From the NCBI GenBank assembly GCA_019114305.1, contig DXFU01000083.1, positions 1 to 43,253 of the forward strand: a stretch of DNA of 43,253 bases, in the 5' to 3' direction. Position 1 is the stretch's first letter. The number at the start of each line of letters is the position of its first letter. This document shows positions 33,040-41,681 of this stretch, piece by piece. The position numbers were made by a program, and so were the translations under genes. The notes under the pieces were generated by a model. The model did not search any database. It was given only the letters and a program-made list of their open reading frames with translations, and was not told where the DNA came from. The DNA is from Candidatus Hungatella pullicola (GTDB lineage: Bacteria; Bacillota; Clostridia; Lachnospirales; Lachnospiraceae).

Positions 33040-34518
33040 ATGAAAATCGGATTTGATAACAACAAATATCTGACCATGCAGTCAGAACACATCAAAGAAC
33101 GGATCGGTCAATTTGGTCAGAAGCTGTATCTGGAATTTGGCGGCAAACTGTTTGATGACTACCATGCTTCCAGGGTCCTTCCCGGCTTTGAGCCTGACAG
33201 CAAGCTGAGAATGCTGATGCAGCTGGCTGACCAGGCAGAGATTGTAATTGCCATCAATGCCGCTGACATTGAAAAGAACAAAATACGCCATGATCTTGGC
33301 ATTACCTACGATGTAGACGTTCTTCGTCTGATTCAGTCCTTTACCGACAGAGGGCTTTATGTGGGAAGTGTTGTGATTACCCAGTATTCCGGACAGAAAT
33401 CTGCCGATATATTTAAATCAAAGCTGGAACATATGGGAATCCGGGTATACCGCCATTATATCATTGACGGATACCCCAGCAATGTGCCTCTCATCGTCAG
33501 CGATGAAGGATACGGAAGAAATGATTACATCGAAACGGTCCGTCCCCTTGTAATCATCACTGCCCCAGGACCTGGAAGCGGTAAAATGGCCACCTGTCTC
33601 TCCCAGCTTTACCATGAAAACAAACGTGGAATTAAGGCTGGATACGCCAAATTTGAGACATTCCCAATCTGGAATATTCCGCTGAAACATCCGGTTAATC
33701 TGGCTTATGAGGCAGCCACTGCTGACTTAAATGATGTAAATATGATCGATCCCTTCCATCTGGAAGCTTATGGAGTGACTACTGTCAACTACAACCGAGA
33801 TGTAGAGATCTTCCCTGTGCTCAGCGCTATTTTTGAAGGGATTTACGGAGAGTGCCCTTATAAATCCCCTACTGATATGGGCGTAAACATGGCTGGCTGC
33901 TGTATTGTAGACGACGAAGCCTGCCGTGAGGCATCTCTTCAGGAAATTATCCGCCGTTATTACCAGGCTCTCTCCCGCCTTGCCCGGGATATGGGGTCCA
34001 GAGATGAAGTCTACAAGCTGGAGCTTTTAATGAAGCAGGCCAAGATCACAACTGATATGCGCCGGGTTGTAGGCGCTGCCAATCAGCTTGCTCAGGATAT
34101 CGGCGCTCCCGCGGCAGCGATGGAGTTAGAGGACGGAACTATTATCACCGGTAAAACAACCAACCTGTTAGGCGCCTCTGCGGCTTTGCTGCTGAATGCA
34201 GTTAAGGTTCTGGCCGGAATCCCCCATGACGTACATCTCATTTCCCCATCTGCCATTGAGCCTATTCAGAAGCTGAAAGTAAACTATCTTGGAAGCAAAA
34301 ATCCAAGACTTCACACAGATGAAGTTCTCATAGCCCTGTCTGCCAGCGCAGCTACAGACCACAACGCTCAGATGGCATTGGAGCAGCTGCCTAAATTGAA
34401 AGGCTGTGAAGTTCACACTTCCGTACTTCTGTCCAATGTGGACACAAAAACCTTTAAGAATTTAGGGGTTAATTTGACCTGCGAACCTATTTATGAGGAA
34501 AAAAAGATTTATCATTAG
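33040..34518 (+). CDS. DUF1846 (UPF0371) family protein
   Basis: A 492-residue cytoplasmic protein of a conserved Firmicute family with no established function. It starts MKIGFDNNKYLTMQSEHI. A P-loop-like ITAPGPGSGKMATCLSQL lies at about 173-190, followed by AKFETFPIWNIPLKHPVNLAYEAATADL, NYNRDVEIFPVL and TDMGVNMAGCCIVDDEACREA, all typical of the family. Nucleotide binding is suggested by the loop but is not proven. GAGGT precedes the ATG. It is a single-gene transcription unit with its own promoter, structured leader and terminator, divergent from map. Confidence 0.92.
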   Translation: MKIGFDNNKYLTMQSEHIKERIGQFGQKLYLEFGGKLFDDYHASRVLPGFEPDSKLRMLMQLADQAEIVIAINAADIEKNKIRHDLGITYDVDVLRLIQSFTDRGLYVGSVVITQYSGQKSADIFKSKLEHMGIRVYRHYIIDGYPSNVPLIVSDEGYGRNDYIETVRPLVIITAPGPGSGKMATCLSQLYHENKRGIKAGYAKFETFPIWNIPLKHPVNLAYEAATADLNDVNMIDPFHLEAYGVTTVNYNRDVEIFPVLSAIFEGIYGECPYKSPTDMGVNMAGCCIVDDEACREASLQEIIRRYYQALSRLARDMGSRDEVYKLELLMKQAKITTDMRRVVGAANQLAQDIGAPAAAMELEDGTIITGKTTNLLGASAALLLNAVKVLAGIPHDVHLISPSAIEPIQKLKVNYLGSKNPRLHTDEVLIALSASAATDHNAQMALEQLPKLKGCEVHTSVLLSNVDTKTFKNLGVNLTCEPIYEEKKIYH

Positions 34519-34542
34519 AGAAATCATTTCTCCCCTATACGG

Positions 34543-34582
34543 AAAAACGGTGAATCAGCCAATGGCCGACTCACCGTTTTTT
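34543..34582. terminator. Bidirectional terminator between the DUF1846 gene and cdd
   Basis: aaaaacggtga (34543-34553) pairs with tcaccgttttt (34571-34581), with A and T runs outside. The T-run overlaps the cdd stop codon at 34581-34583. It serves both convergent genes. Confidence 0.85.
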
Positions 34583-34997
34583 ATTTTTCTAAATCCTCTC
34601 TTCCAAATCCCAGGGGAAGCAATTCCTTCAGCGTATATACCTTCCAGGAATCCTCGTTTCCCAGTATTACCTGAAAGTTGTCTGGATCCACAAATTCCCC
34701 AAGGACCTGTCTGCACACACCGCAGGGCGGGCAGAAACCGCCTTTTTCTCCTTTTTTACCTCCTATCACGGCAATAGCCTGAAAGGAGGTAATTCCCTCT
34801 GATACAGCCTTAAACACAGCAGTCCGCTCTGCGCAGTTGCTTGGTCCATAGGCGGCATTTTCAATGTTGCAGCCTGTAAATATCTGCCCGTTTTCTCCCA
34901 GAAGGGCTGCCCCTACTGCAAATCCGGAGTAAGGACAGTAAGAAAATTTCCTGGCTTCCTCTGCCAGCCTCATCAGGTTCTGCTCTCTGTCCTTCAT
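34581..34997 (-). CDS. cdd: Cytidine deaminase
   Basis: Deaminates cytidine and deoxycytidine to the uridines in pyrimidine salvage. The 138 residues are those of the small tetrameric zinc form. Zinc ligands are Cys55 with catalytic Glu57 (NCAER), plus Cys92 and Cys95 in PPCGVCRQVL. The substrate loop GCNIENAAYGPSN is intact. I chose ATG at 34997; only a weak AAGAGAG lies upstream, and translation may be coupled to the preceding gene. It lies 31 nt after the c-di-AMP receptor gene. Confidence 0.95.
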   Translation of the reverse strand: MKDREQNLMRLAEEARKFSYCPYSGFAVGAALLGENGQIFTGCNIENAAYGPSNCAERTAVFKAVSEGITSFQAIAVIGGKKGEKGGFCPPCGVCRQVLGEFVDPDNFQVILGNEDSWKVYTLKELLPLGFGREDLEK

Positions 34998-35028
34998 TTT
35001 ATTCTCTCTTACCCGTTTTCCACCAGAT

Positions 35029-35364
35029 CTAGATTTTTTCAAAACGCTCCACATCGGTAACGAATATAGTGGCTCCGCCCAACTCTACGGTCATAGGCAT
35101 CATCATATAGCCTGACGAAATAGACGCAATATTGGGAGATGGAACATTGCAGGTAATCTTCTGACGCTTTCCGCAGGTGTCCTTGATCAGGCGAATCACT
35201 TCATCTACCTTATCATCATCTGTACCCACCATCAGAGTGGAATTTCCTTTTTTCAGAAATCCTCCTGTAGTTGCCAGCCTTGTAACGCTGAAATGGTTCT
35301 CATTCAGTACATCTGTCACACGGTTTCCATCATCTGAACTAACGATTGCATAAACAATTTTCAT
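35029..35364 (-). CDS. Cyclic-di-AMP receptor, PII-like (DarA/PstA, formerly DUF970)
   Basis: A 111-residue PII-like trimeric signalling protein. The first strand MKIVYAIVSSDDGNRV, the T-loop region LATTGGFLKKGNSTLMVGTDDDKVDEVI and the C-terminal VELGGATIFVTDVERFEKI are characteristic. Members bind c-di-AMP at subunit interfaces; the downstream partner is not known. I chose ATG at 35364 with GAGGTGATAG upstream. A TATAAT lies about 50 bp upstream, so it probably has its own promoter, with cdd downstream. Confidence 0.93.
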   Translation of the reverse strand: MKIVYAIVSSDDGNRVTDVLNENHFSVTRLATTGGFLKKGNSTLMVGTDDDKVDEVIRLIKDTCGKRQKITCNVPSPNIASISSGYMMMPMTVELGGATIFVTDVERFEKI

Positions 35365-35414
35365 ACCTATCACCTCGTTGTCTTTTTCTGGCCTTTTATC
35401 TAAAAGCTGGTTCT

Positions 35415-35420
35415 ATTATA
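35415..35420 (-). promoter_or_regulatory. Possible -10 of the c-di-AMP receptor gene
   Basis: A perfect TATAAT on the minus strand, 50 bp before the start codon. No convincing -35 is seen at 16-19 bp. Confidence 0.4.
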
Positions 35421-35487
35421 ATCTAATATACAGGAAAATGAAACAGTTAATCTTAAATTTTTTATCAATTTTCTCTTAATATTGATC

Positions 35488-36525
35488 TCAACACCTCTGA
35501 GACAGCCATTTTTTTGCCCATTTTTTCACGAGATACAGCTCGTCCCACTCCAAACAGTGGGGAAAGATCTCTTCCCTCATCCCCTTCAGACACTCCTCGT
35601 AATCCATCCAAAGGACAGCTTCTACCTCTTCCTTCTGAAGCGTCAATTCTTCCTCTTTTACAGGCAACGTACAGACAAAGACCTGGCTGATCTCTCTATT
35701 ATAGAAAGGCTTTCCGTGAAACTCTGTTTTTTCTTCATTTCTGCACACTCCGGCAAAATGAAGTTCTTTCTCCGAAACCTCCAGTCCCAGCTCTTCTTTA
35801 AGCTCTCTTACGGCCGATGGAAGATAATCCCAGCCGGCAGGAAGGTGACCTGCAGAGGAAATATCATAGCAGCCTGGAAAAGCGTCTTTATTTTTGCTTC
35901 GCTTCTGAAGAAGAAGATCGAATCCGGATTTATCATTAGGACGAATAAGCCATACATGGGCTGTTCCGTGAAGCTGCCCGCTGCGGTGCATAACCAGTCT
36001 GGCCTGCGTTCTTCCTGTCACCTCTCCCATTTCATCTCTCTCATCTAAGAGTTCCAGTTCTTTTCCATCCAGCCATGCCCCGGAAAGTCTGTTTCCTTTA
36101 TAAGAAAGCTTCAAGGAAAAGAAGGGATGGTTATCTGTCAAAAGCTGAAAAAAGATTTTATCTCCCTCCCACAAATTTAAGCTGTGAATGTTCTCCTTTT
36201 TCACCCACTGAAGGCTTCCCTCCTCACATTGAGACAGGCTTCCCTCATAGCCCCAGGCAGTATACAGACACATATACTCGGAAGGCCAGGCATCCGAGGT
36301 AAAGGTTACAAGCCCTCTGAACCGGAAAGATGTAAGAGTCAGCCCTGTCTCCTCCTTTGCCTCTCTGAGAAGGCATTCCTCCGGACTTTCTCCTTCTTTA
36401 AAATGTCCTCCTATTCCCAGCCATTTATCCTGGTTCATATCATTTTTCTTTTTTACCCTGTGAAGCATAAGATAGCTGTCCTCTGACTCAATATAACACA
36501 GGGTTGTAAGCTGCTTCTGATCCAT
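35488..36525 (-). CDS. Two-domain Nudix hydrolase (tandem fusion)
   Basis: 345 residues with two Nudix domains. Domain 1 (about 1-155) has a complete Nudix box at 40-62 (GHFKEG-E...REAKEETGL) and resembles MutT/8-oxo-dGTP hydrolases. Domain 2 (about 165-345) resembles the Idi/YfcD-type Nudix group (LLLQKRSKNKDAFPGCYDI); its box at 226-248 keeps REXXEEXG, but the first conserved Glu is Trp232. The reaction is hydrolysis of nucleoside diphosphate-linked compounds; substrates are unknown. Domain 2 may have altered specificity or activity. AAAGGAG lies 5 nt before the ATG. It is divergent from azlC and upstream of the c-di-AMP receptor on the same strand. Confidence 0.88.
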   Translation of the reverse strand: MDQKQLTTLCYIESEDSYLMLHRVKKKNDMNQDKWLGIGGHFKEGESPEECLLREAKEETGLTLTSFRFRGLVTFTSDAWPSEYMCLYTAWGYEGSLSQCEEGSLQWVKKENIHSLNLWEGDKIFFQLLTDNHPFFSLKLSYKGNRLSGAWLDGKELELLDERDEMGEVTGRTQARLVMHRSGQLHGTAHVWLIRPNDKSGFDLLLQKRSKNKDAFPGCYDISSAGHLPAGWDYLPSAVRELKEELGLEVSEKELHFAGVCRNEEKTEFHGKPFYNREISQVFVCTLPVKEEELTLQKEEVEAVLWMDYEECLKGMREEIFPHCLEWDELYLVKKWAKKWLSQRC

Positions 36526-36540
36526 ATTGTCTCCTTTTAT

Positions 36541-36569
36541 TTGCCAACAGACCTAGACTGTGGTATAGT
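36541..36569 (+). promoter_or_regulatory. Promoter of azlCD
   Basis: TTGCCA (36541-36546), a 17-bp spacer and TATAGT (36564-36569); both hexamers match 5 of 6. A 6-bp hairpin (36588-36593 with 36603-36608) lies in the leader. Confidence 0.7.
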
Positions 36570-36643
36570 ACTAAACGCGTAAAACATGCAGAGAGATTAA
36601 GACTCTGCTGTCTGAATCTTCCAAAGAAACGAAGGTATATCTT

Positions 36644-37378
36644 ATGAACAACAATGCTACAGAATTAAAAAAAGGGATAAAAGACGGACTTCCTATTGCC
36701 CTGGGATACTTTGCTGTGTCCTTCAGCTTTGGCATCATGGCTGGGACTTCCGGAATTGGGCCGTGGCAGGCTGCCCTTATGTCTCTCACCAATCTGACTT
36801 CCGCCGGCCAGTTTGCCGCTCTGTCCATTATCAGCGCCAATGCTCCCTATGGGGAAATGGCCGCAGCCCAGCTGATTATTAATCTGCGCTACTGTCTCAT
36901 GTCCTGCTCTCTGTCTCAAAAGCTGGGAAAAAACAGTCCTCCCATCCACCGTTTTCTCATGGGATATGGAATCACCGATGAAATCTTCGGCGTATCCGTA
37001 TGCCGCCCTGGAATCCTGCGTCCTGCTTATTTTTACGGACTTATGGCCATGGCCGTTCCCGGCTGGACATTTGGAACTCTGGCAGGATCCTTTTCCGGCA
37101 GTCTTCTGCCTCAGAGACTGATGAGCGCTTTAAGTGTGGCCCTGTACGGCATGTTTCTGGCAGTGATTCTTCCTCCTGCCAGGAAAAACAGAATACTTTT
37201 GGGAGTTGTGCTGATTTCCATGGCAGCCAGCCTTGCCTTCTCCCTGCTTCCCCTTTTAAGGGATATTTCTTCCGGCATGAAAATTATAATTCTTACCATT
37301 CTAATCGCCGGAATTGCTGCCCGTCTCTTTCCTGTAACGGAAGAGGCTGATGAAGAACAGGAGGCATCCCATGAATAA
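36644..37378 (+). CDS. azlC: Branched-chain amino acid exporter, large subunit AzlC
   Basis: A 244-residue inner-membrane protein of the AzlC/LIV-E family, about six or seven hydrophobic segments. Typical features are GIKDGLPIALGYFAVSFSFG at the N-terminus, LTNLTSAGQFAALSII, and LIINLRYCLMSCSLSQKL. Together with AzlD it exports branched-chain amino acids or analogues. The C-terminus is acidic (EEADEEQEASHE). Its stop overlaps the start of azlD by 8 nt. A good promoter lies directly upstream. The exported substrate here is inferred from the family. Confidence 0.93.
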   Translation: MNNNATELKKGIKDGLPIALGYFAVSFSFGIMAGTSGIGPWQAALMSLTNLTSAGQFAALSIISANAPYGEMAAAQLIINLRYCLMSCSLSQKLGKNSPPIHRFLMGYGITDEIFGVSVCRPGILRPAYFYGLMAMAVPGWTFGTLAGSFSGSLLPQRLMSALSVALYGMFLAVILPPARKNRILLGVVLISMAASLAFSLLPLLRDISSGMKIIILTILIAGIAARLFPVTEEADEEQEASHE

Positions 37379-37682
37379 TATTTATCTTTACATTCTGGTT
37401 ATGGCGGGAGTTACCTATCTGATTCGGGTTCTTCCATTGACTTTAATTAAAAAACAAATTCAAAGCGTCTATATCCGCTCTTTCCTGTACTATGTTCCTT
37501 ATGTTACCCTGTCCGTTATGACCTTTCCAGCCATACTGACAGCAACCGGCAGCATGATTTCAGCAGCAGGAGCTCTGGCGGCAGCTGTTTTTCTGGCCTA
37601 CAGAGGAAAAAGTTTATTCCAGGTTTCCCTGACAGCCTGCGCGGCTGTCTTCCTTCTGGAGCTTCTTCCTCTTCCCTTCTGA
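37371..37682 (+). CDS. azlD: Branched-chain amino acid transport small subunit AzlD
   Basis: A 103-residue membrane protein with about four hydrophobic segments, the usual partner of AzlC. AGVTYLIRVLPLTL and YYVPYVTLSVMTFPAIL are typical. I chose ATG at 37371, with AGGAGG 6 nt upstream inside azlC; the frame is open 21 nt further upstream without a ribosome site. The 8-nt overlap with azlC suggests coupled translation. No strong terminator follows. Confidence 0.92.
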   Translation: MNNIYLYILVMAGVTYLIRVLPLTLIKKQIQSVYIRSFLYYVPYVTLSVMTFPAILTATGSMISAAGALAAAVFLAYRGKSLFQVSLTACAAVFLLELLPLPF

Positions 37683-37737
37683 GTCACAGTGGAACCGGCT
37701 GCAAAACTGAATAAAATCAAACATCTGCAAAAACAGA

Positions 37738-40700
37738 TTACTGGGGAGAGATAAAGTCAAACAGGCTCATCTGCTTTGGCGTACTGCTCTCCCTGTTTCC
37801 TGCCTTCTCCCTCACAACAGGAGGGGACTTCAGTTCTTTCAAGAAGGATGATTCCTTCCGGGCAGCAGTTAAAATCAATTCTTCCTCAGCCCGTGTCATT
37901 CCCACATAAAGCAGTCTTCTCTCTTCCTCCCTGTCTGAAGTCATACCTTCCCTTTCCATTGGAATCACTCCCTCATCAGCTCCGCACAAAATAACCGCAG
38001 GAAATTCCAGACCCTTAGATCCGTGAAGGGTCATAAGATTTACCGCGTCAGCATGGTAGACTTTCCCTCCTGCCCGCTTTAATTCCCCTTCTCCGGCAAA
38101 AGAAAGAGCCTCGAGAAGTTCCGGCATGGTTTTGTAGGCAGCCGCTGTCTCCAGCAAATGCTCCAATGGCCCTTCTGCCGTCTCCCCCGCCGCATCCAGC
38201 CACCGCGCAATCAGCTTCTTTGGTCTTTCTTTCTTTAAAAAAGGTCCTAGTTCCTCCTCTAAAGCGTCAAATGCGGCCTTCTTTCCTTTCCACTGCCTGC
38301 TCTGAAGTTTTTCCCATATTCTTCTGCTTAAATCCTGCTGAGGCTGCAGAACCATTTTAAAAAAGCAGACAGCCGCCCGCACCTTTGGGTGTTCCAAAAA
38401 GCTTTCTCTTCCCCATATCACACAGGGGATTCCCTCCTTCCGCAAACATTTTTCCAAAACAGAAGCCTGGCGGTGAGTGCGGTACAGCAAAGCAATATCT
38501 CCGAAGCCGCGAATTCTGGATTCTTCAATCTTTCCTGACTTTTTCTCAGCGTCCAACATATCAATTCCGCCGATCAGCCTGTTAATCTCCCTGGCAGCAA
38601 AAATTCCTTCTGACATACTGCCTGCTGCAGAAACAATCCTTACCGGCCCATTCTTTTGTCTCACAGGAATCAATTTCTCTTCTTCACCAACCCCCAGCAC
38701 ATGAACCGCTGAGTCTATGATCTCCGGTGAAGAGCGGTAGTTTTTCACCAGACGCACCTCCTTCATCTCCGGATACTGCTGCCTCAGACGGTCAAAACAA
38801 GTTTTGTCCGCTCCTCTGAAACCATAAATAGCCTGATTGGGATCCCCGATTACAAACAGCTCCCTTCCGTCCCGGTTCCACTGAATCAAAAGCTGGTATT
38901 GCAGAGGATTCATATCCTGAAATTCATCTGTCAGTACATAAGAAAAACCCTGCTTCCGGATCTGATTCTTTTTCTCCTCTTTCAACAGCTTAAGGGTTTC
39001 CAAAAGAAGATCATCAAAATCAAAAATAGTCTGTTTTCTCAGCTCCTCCCCGTACCAGGCCATGGCCTCCGCCAAAGCGGTTTGTCCTTGGTCCTCTTCC
39101 GTATCCAGACCGGTCTTGTGCCTGGAAACCTGCTCCAGGAAACGGGAAGGAGTAAGAGGAAGCTGAAATTGCTCCACAGCATCAGAGGCAAATTCCAGAA
39201 GTTCCATTTGATCTGCCAGAGTAAATTCTACTCCCTGTTTTTTTAACAAATCCAGACAGATGGAGTGAAACGTTCCGATTCTCATGCGGCTGGTCAGCCG
39301 CTTTCCTCCCATGGCCTTTTCCAGCCGTTTTCTCATCTCTTCCGCTGCTTTCCGGGTAAAAGTCACCGCCGTAATCTCTCCTGCCTTCACCCCTCTCTCC
39401 TTCATCAGATACAGGATACGGGATACCAGAGTCTTTGTCTTTCCCGTACCAGGCCCCGCCTTAACGCATACAGCTCTGGCAGGAATAGAGACTGCCATAA
39501 GCTGCTCCTGGTTCAGGTCCTTAAGCCAGCTGTAGGACTCCTCCCGATCTGCTGTTTTCTTCTCAAAGATGTCTTGTTTTTTCTCCTTAACTGCAGCTGA
39601 TTGATTCTTCACATGACAACAAATTTTATCTGACTGTGTTTTCCCCTTCTGGAACATATCCATACCGGCCATCTGTTCCACAGAAAAAAAGCTCATCTGC
39701 CCCTGGAGATTTTCTCTTTCGTCCTGGGAAAACAGCTGTATTTTCCCGTACTCTCCGTCATATCCTGGTATCCGGCTTACCTGTCCCTTCCTCAGCCTAC
39801 GGATTCCCTCTCCTATCAGATAACCGACGCAGTTTTCAATCTCCTCAATGGGAATATTTCTGAGAATTTCAAATTCCGGACCAAGATGACGTATCAGATC
39901 CTCATACTTCTTTTCCACTTTTGCACTGGAAGCAGAATGACCGGTACAGGCAGCAATCACTTCTGGAAGAGGAACTAGACTTTCAAAAGGCCTTCCGCTG
40001 TCCGGCACATATCCCTCCTCCCTGTCTGCCAGCTGCCATACCCGATGGGAAACACCAATTGTCAGCTTTCCGGCACACACCGGACAGATATTCCCGTATT
40101 CCTCTGCCTCCAGAGGAGTGAGACAGAGATGGCATTTTCTGTGACCGTCGTAGTGATATTTTCCTTCCTCAGGAAAAAATTCAATGGTTCCCTCTAATCC
40201 CTTTCCCATTTGTACCGCCTGATACAATCCTTTATAAGAAAGCTCTCCTCCGAATATATTGGCCTCTCTTCCCAGCTTGGAGGGAGAATGGGCATCTGAA
40301 TTGGAAATCAGCTGAAACCGGTCCAAAGCAGACAATCTCCAGTTCATAGGCGGGTCTGAGGACAATCCTGTCTCCACTGCATGAATATAAGGGGTCAGAT
40401 CCTCAAAACATTCTTCTACTGTATCAAAACCGGAAAACGCCCCAAACATAGAAAAGTGGGGCGTCCAGATATGAGCAGGGACAAAAATGGTCTCAGGCTC
40501 CTGCTCCAAAGCTATTTCCAAAAGGTCTCTGCAGTCAAGACCCAGAGTAGGCCTTCCATCAGAGTGAATATTTCCCATTGTCTCCAGCCTGGAAGACAGG
40601 CGGGAAGCCGCCGAAAGTCCGGGAAGCATAATAACGCTGTGAACCTTCCGCACCTTCCCCTGTTTTTTATAAATAGAACTGATCTCTCCGGTTACAACAA

Positions 40701-40950
40701 ATCTGGGATCCGGGCCGGAAAGCTGTTTTGCCTCTTCCAGACGATACTCCTTTTTCAGTACGTAGAGCCCTTCCTCCGCCGGCGTAAGTTTTTCCATTAG
40801 TTCCTGTCTCCATGCTGGATGAGTAAAATCTCCTGTTCCAATCAGTCCGATTCCCTTTTTCCTGGCCCACAGATCCAGATACTCCGGACATCCGTCTTTG
40901 CTGGTGGCTCTGGAATAACGGGAATGAATATGCAAATCTCCTATATACAT
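37738..40950 (-). CDS. Endonuclease Q-like PHP domain fused to a UvrD/Rep-type SF1 helicase
   Basis: 1070 residues. Residues ~1-400 match the EndoQ/PHP group: GDLHIHSRYSRATSK with metal-binding His7 and His9, GTGDFTHP, VPAHIWTPHFSMFG, ISNSDAHSPSKLGREANIF, and a zinc ribbon (Cys273, 276, 289, 292). EndoQ cuts DNA 5' of deaminated bases and abasic sites. Residues ~475-1070 are an SF1A helicase: Walker A AGPGTGKT (498-505), DEFQD (675-679), GDPNQAIYGFRGAD (702-715), NYRSS, LHGSKGLEF and VGMTRAEEE. A charged linker (~405-475) joins them. It is the last gene of an operon with a ThyX-like protein (30-nt gap) and an exonuclease. Excision repair of deaminated DNA is the inferred role. Confidence 0.88.
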   Translation of the reverse strand: MYIGDLHIHSRYSRATSKDGCPEYLDLWARKKGIGLIGTGDFTHPAWRQELMEKLTPAEEGLYVLKKEYRLEEAKQLSGPDPRFVVTGEISSIYKKQGKVRKVHSVIMLPGLSAASRLSSRLETMGNIHSDGRPTLGLDCRDLLEIALEQEPETIFVPAHIWTPHFSMFGAFSGFDTVEECFEDLTPYIHAVETGLSSDPPMNWRLSALDRFQLISNSDAHSPSKLGREANIFGGELSYKGLYQAVQMGKGLEGTIEFFPEEGKYHYDGHRKCHLCLTPLEAEEYGNICPVCAGKLTIGVSHRVWQLADREEGYVPDSGRPFESLVPLPEVIAACTGHSASSAKVEKKYEDLIRHLGPEFEILRNIPIEEIENCVGYLIGEGIRRLRKGQVSRIPGYDGEYGKIQLFSQDERENLQGQMSFFSVEQMAGMDMFQKGKTQSDKICCHVKNQSAAVKEKKQDIFEKKTADREESYSWLKDLNQEQLMAVSIPARAVCVKAGPGTGKTKTLVSRILYLMKERGVKAGEITAVTFTRKAAEEMRKRLEKAMGGKRLTSRMRIGTFHSICLDLLKKQGVEFTLADQMELLEFASDAVEQFQLPLTPSRFLEQVSRHKTGLDTEEDQGQTALAEAMAWYGEELRKQTIFDFDDLLLETLKLLKEEKKNQIRKQGFSYVLTDEFQDMNPLQYQLLIQWNRDGRELFVIGDPNQAIYGFRGADKTCFDRLRQQYPEMKEVRLVKNYRSSPEIIDSAVHVLGVGEEEKLIPVRQKNGPVRIVSAAGSMSEGIFAAREINRLIGGIDMLDAEKKSGKIEESRIRGFGDIALLYRTHRQASVLEKCLRKEGIPCVIWGRESFLEHPKVRAAVCFFKMVLQPQQDLSRRIWEKLQSRQWKGKKAAFDALEEELGPFLKKERPKKLIARWLDAAGETAEGPLEHLLETAAAYKTMPELLEALSFAGEGELKRAGGKVYHADAVNLMTLHGSKGLEFPAVILCGADEGVIPMEREGMTSDREEERRLLYVGMTRAEEELILTAARKESSFLKELKSPPVVREKAGNRESSTPKQMSLFDFISPQ

Positions 40951-40980
40951 GAACTTCCCTGCTTTCCTGTTTAATGTGCT

Positions 40981-41616
40981 TTATTCTTCCTCCTGCCCTA
41001 AAATCAGCTCCTTGGCGTAAGGGAGAGTCAGAACCCAGTCACAGAACACATGCCATTCATCCAGCTTATGATTTCTTCTGGCGAAATACATATTAACCAG
41101 GTTTTCATAGGTAAACGTACAGGTACGCATCTGGTTGTAGCTGGATGGAAGCAGCTGAATCATCTGCCACCAGTATTTCTTATCTTTTGTCTCAAGAAAG
41201 CGGTCTCTGGCATAGTTGAGAGTTTTTAAAATCTGTCTGCTGCTTTCAAGGAAAATTTCATCTTCCTCCATTATATGGTCAAAACTGAAATCTTCCTCTG
41301 TAAATGGTTTGGAATGGATCTTATGCATGGTAGAACAGCTGTTGGCCACAGTTCCCACTTTATAGGTATCATACTCTTTCCACCAGTACAACGGCGCTGT
41401 AATATCCACTGACACAAATACCTGCCTTAAATATTTTCTGTGATCCGGACCAGCCTTTCTAAGGCGCACCGCCAGTCCCAGATCATTTGGCCCAAGGCAG
41501 TAATTTCCTTTTTCGTCATACTCACTGTCCATACGTCCCCAACTGTTCAAGGGATTTCTGGCTCCCCTAATGGCATTTTCCAAATTCATCACACTGGTTC
41601 TCTCTGCTGTAAGCAT
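40981..41616 (-). CDS. ThyX-like protein of unknown activity
   Basis: 211 residues, soluble. The central part (GLAVRLRKAGPDHRKYLRQVF, VSVDITAPLYWWKEYDTYKVG, VANSCSTMHKIHSKPF) recalls flavin-dependent thymidylate synthase (ThyX), where a similar DITAPRYW/Arg region contacts FAD and dUMP. The defining ThyX motif RHRXXSXNXXSXR is absent, so dTMP synthesis cannot be claimed. Similar proteins occur in Firmicutes and their phages as far as I recall. I chose ATG at 41616 with GGAGGT about 9 nt upstream; the longer frame to 41712 overlaps the exonuclease gene. It lies between an exonuclease and the EndoQ-helicase gene, suggesting a DNA or nucleotide role. Confidence 0.65.
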   Translation of the reverse strand: MLTAERTSVMNLENAIRGARNPLNSWGRMDSEYDEKGNYCLGPNDLGLAVRLRKAGPDHRKYLRQVFVSVDITAPLYWWKEYDTYKVGTVANSCSTMHKIHSKPFTEEDFSFDHIMEEDEIFLESSRQILKTLNYARDRFLETKDKKYWWQMIQLLPSSYNQMRTCTFTYENLVNMYFARRNHKLDEWHVFCDWVLTLPYAKELILGQEEE

Positions 41617-41681
41617 ATTGCTGTTACCTCCGTAATTTATAAATTTCCTCTTCATAAGCCTGCTTTTGCGGCCAGTTTTGA

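Noticed and set aside
32763-33095. 110-codon minus-strand open frame overlapping the DUF1846 start
   Set aside because: It runs antisense through the leader and the start of a conserved gene, with no ribosome site or known motif.
35449-35486. AT-rich hairpin after the Nudix gene as a terminator
   Set aside because: Only a 6-bp A/T stem, with an A-run instead of a clean T-run on the coding strand.
37723-37738. Hairpin after azlD and the EndoQ-UvrD gene as a terminator
   Set aside because: The stem is only 5 bp, A/T-rich and overlaps a stop codon, followed by an interrupted T tract; too weak to call.
40981-41616. Calling this gene a functional thymidylate synthase ThyX
   Set aside because: The essential RHRXXSXNXXSXR motif is not present; only a fold-level resemblance can be suggested.
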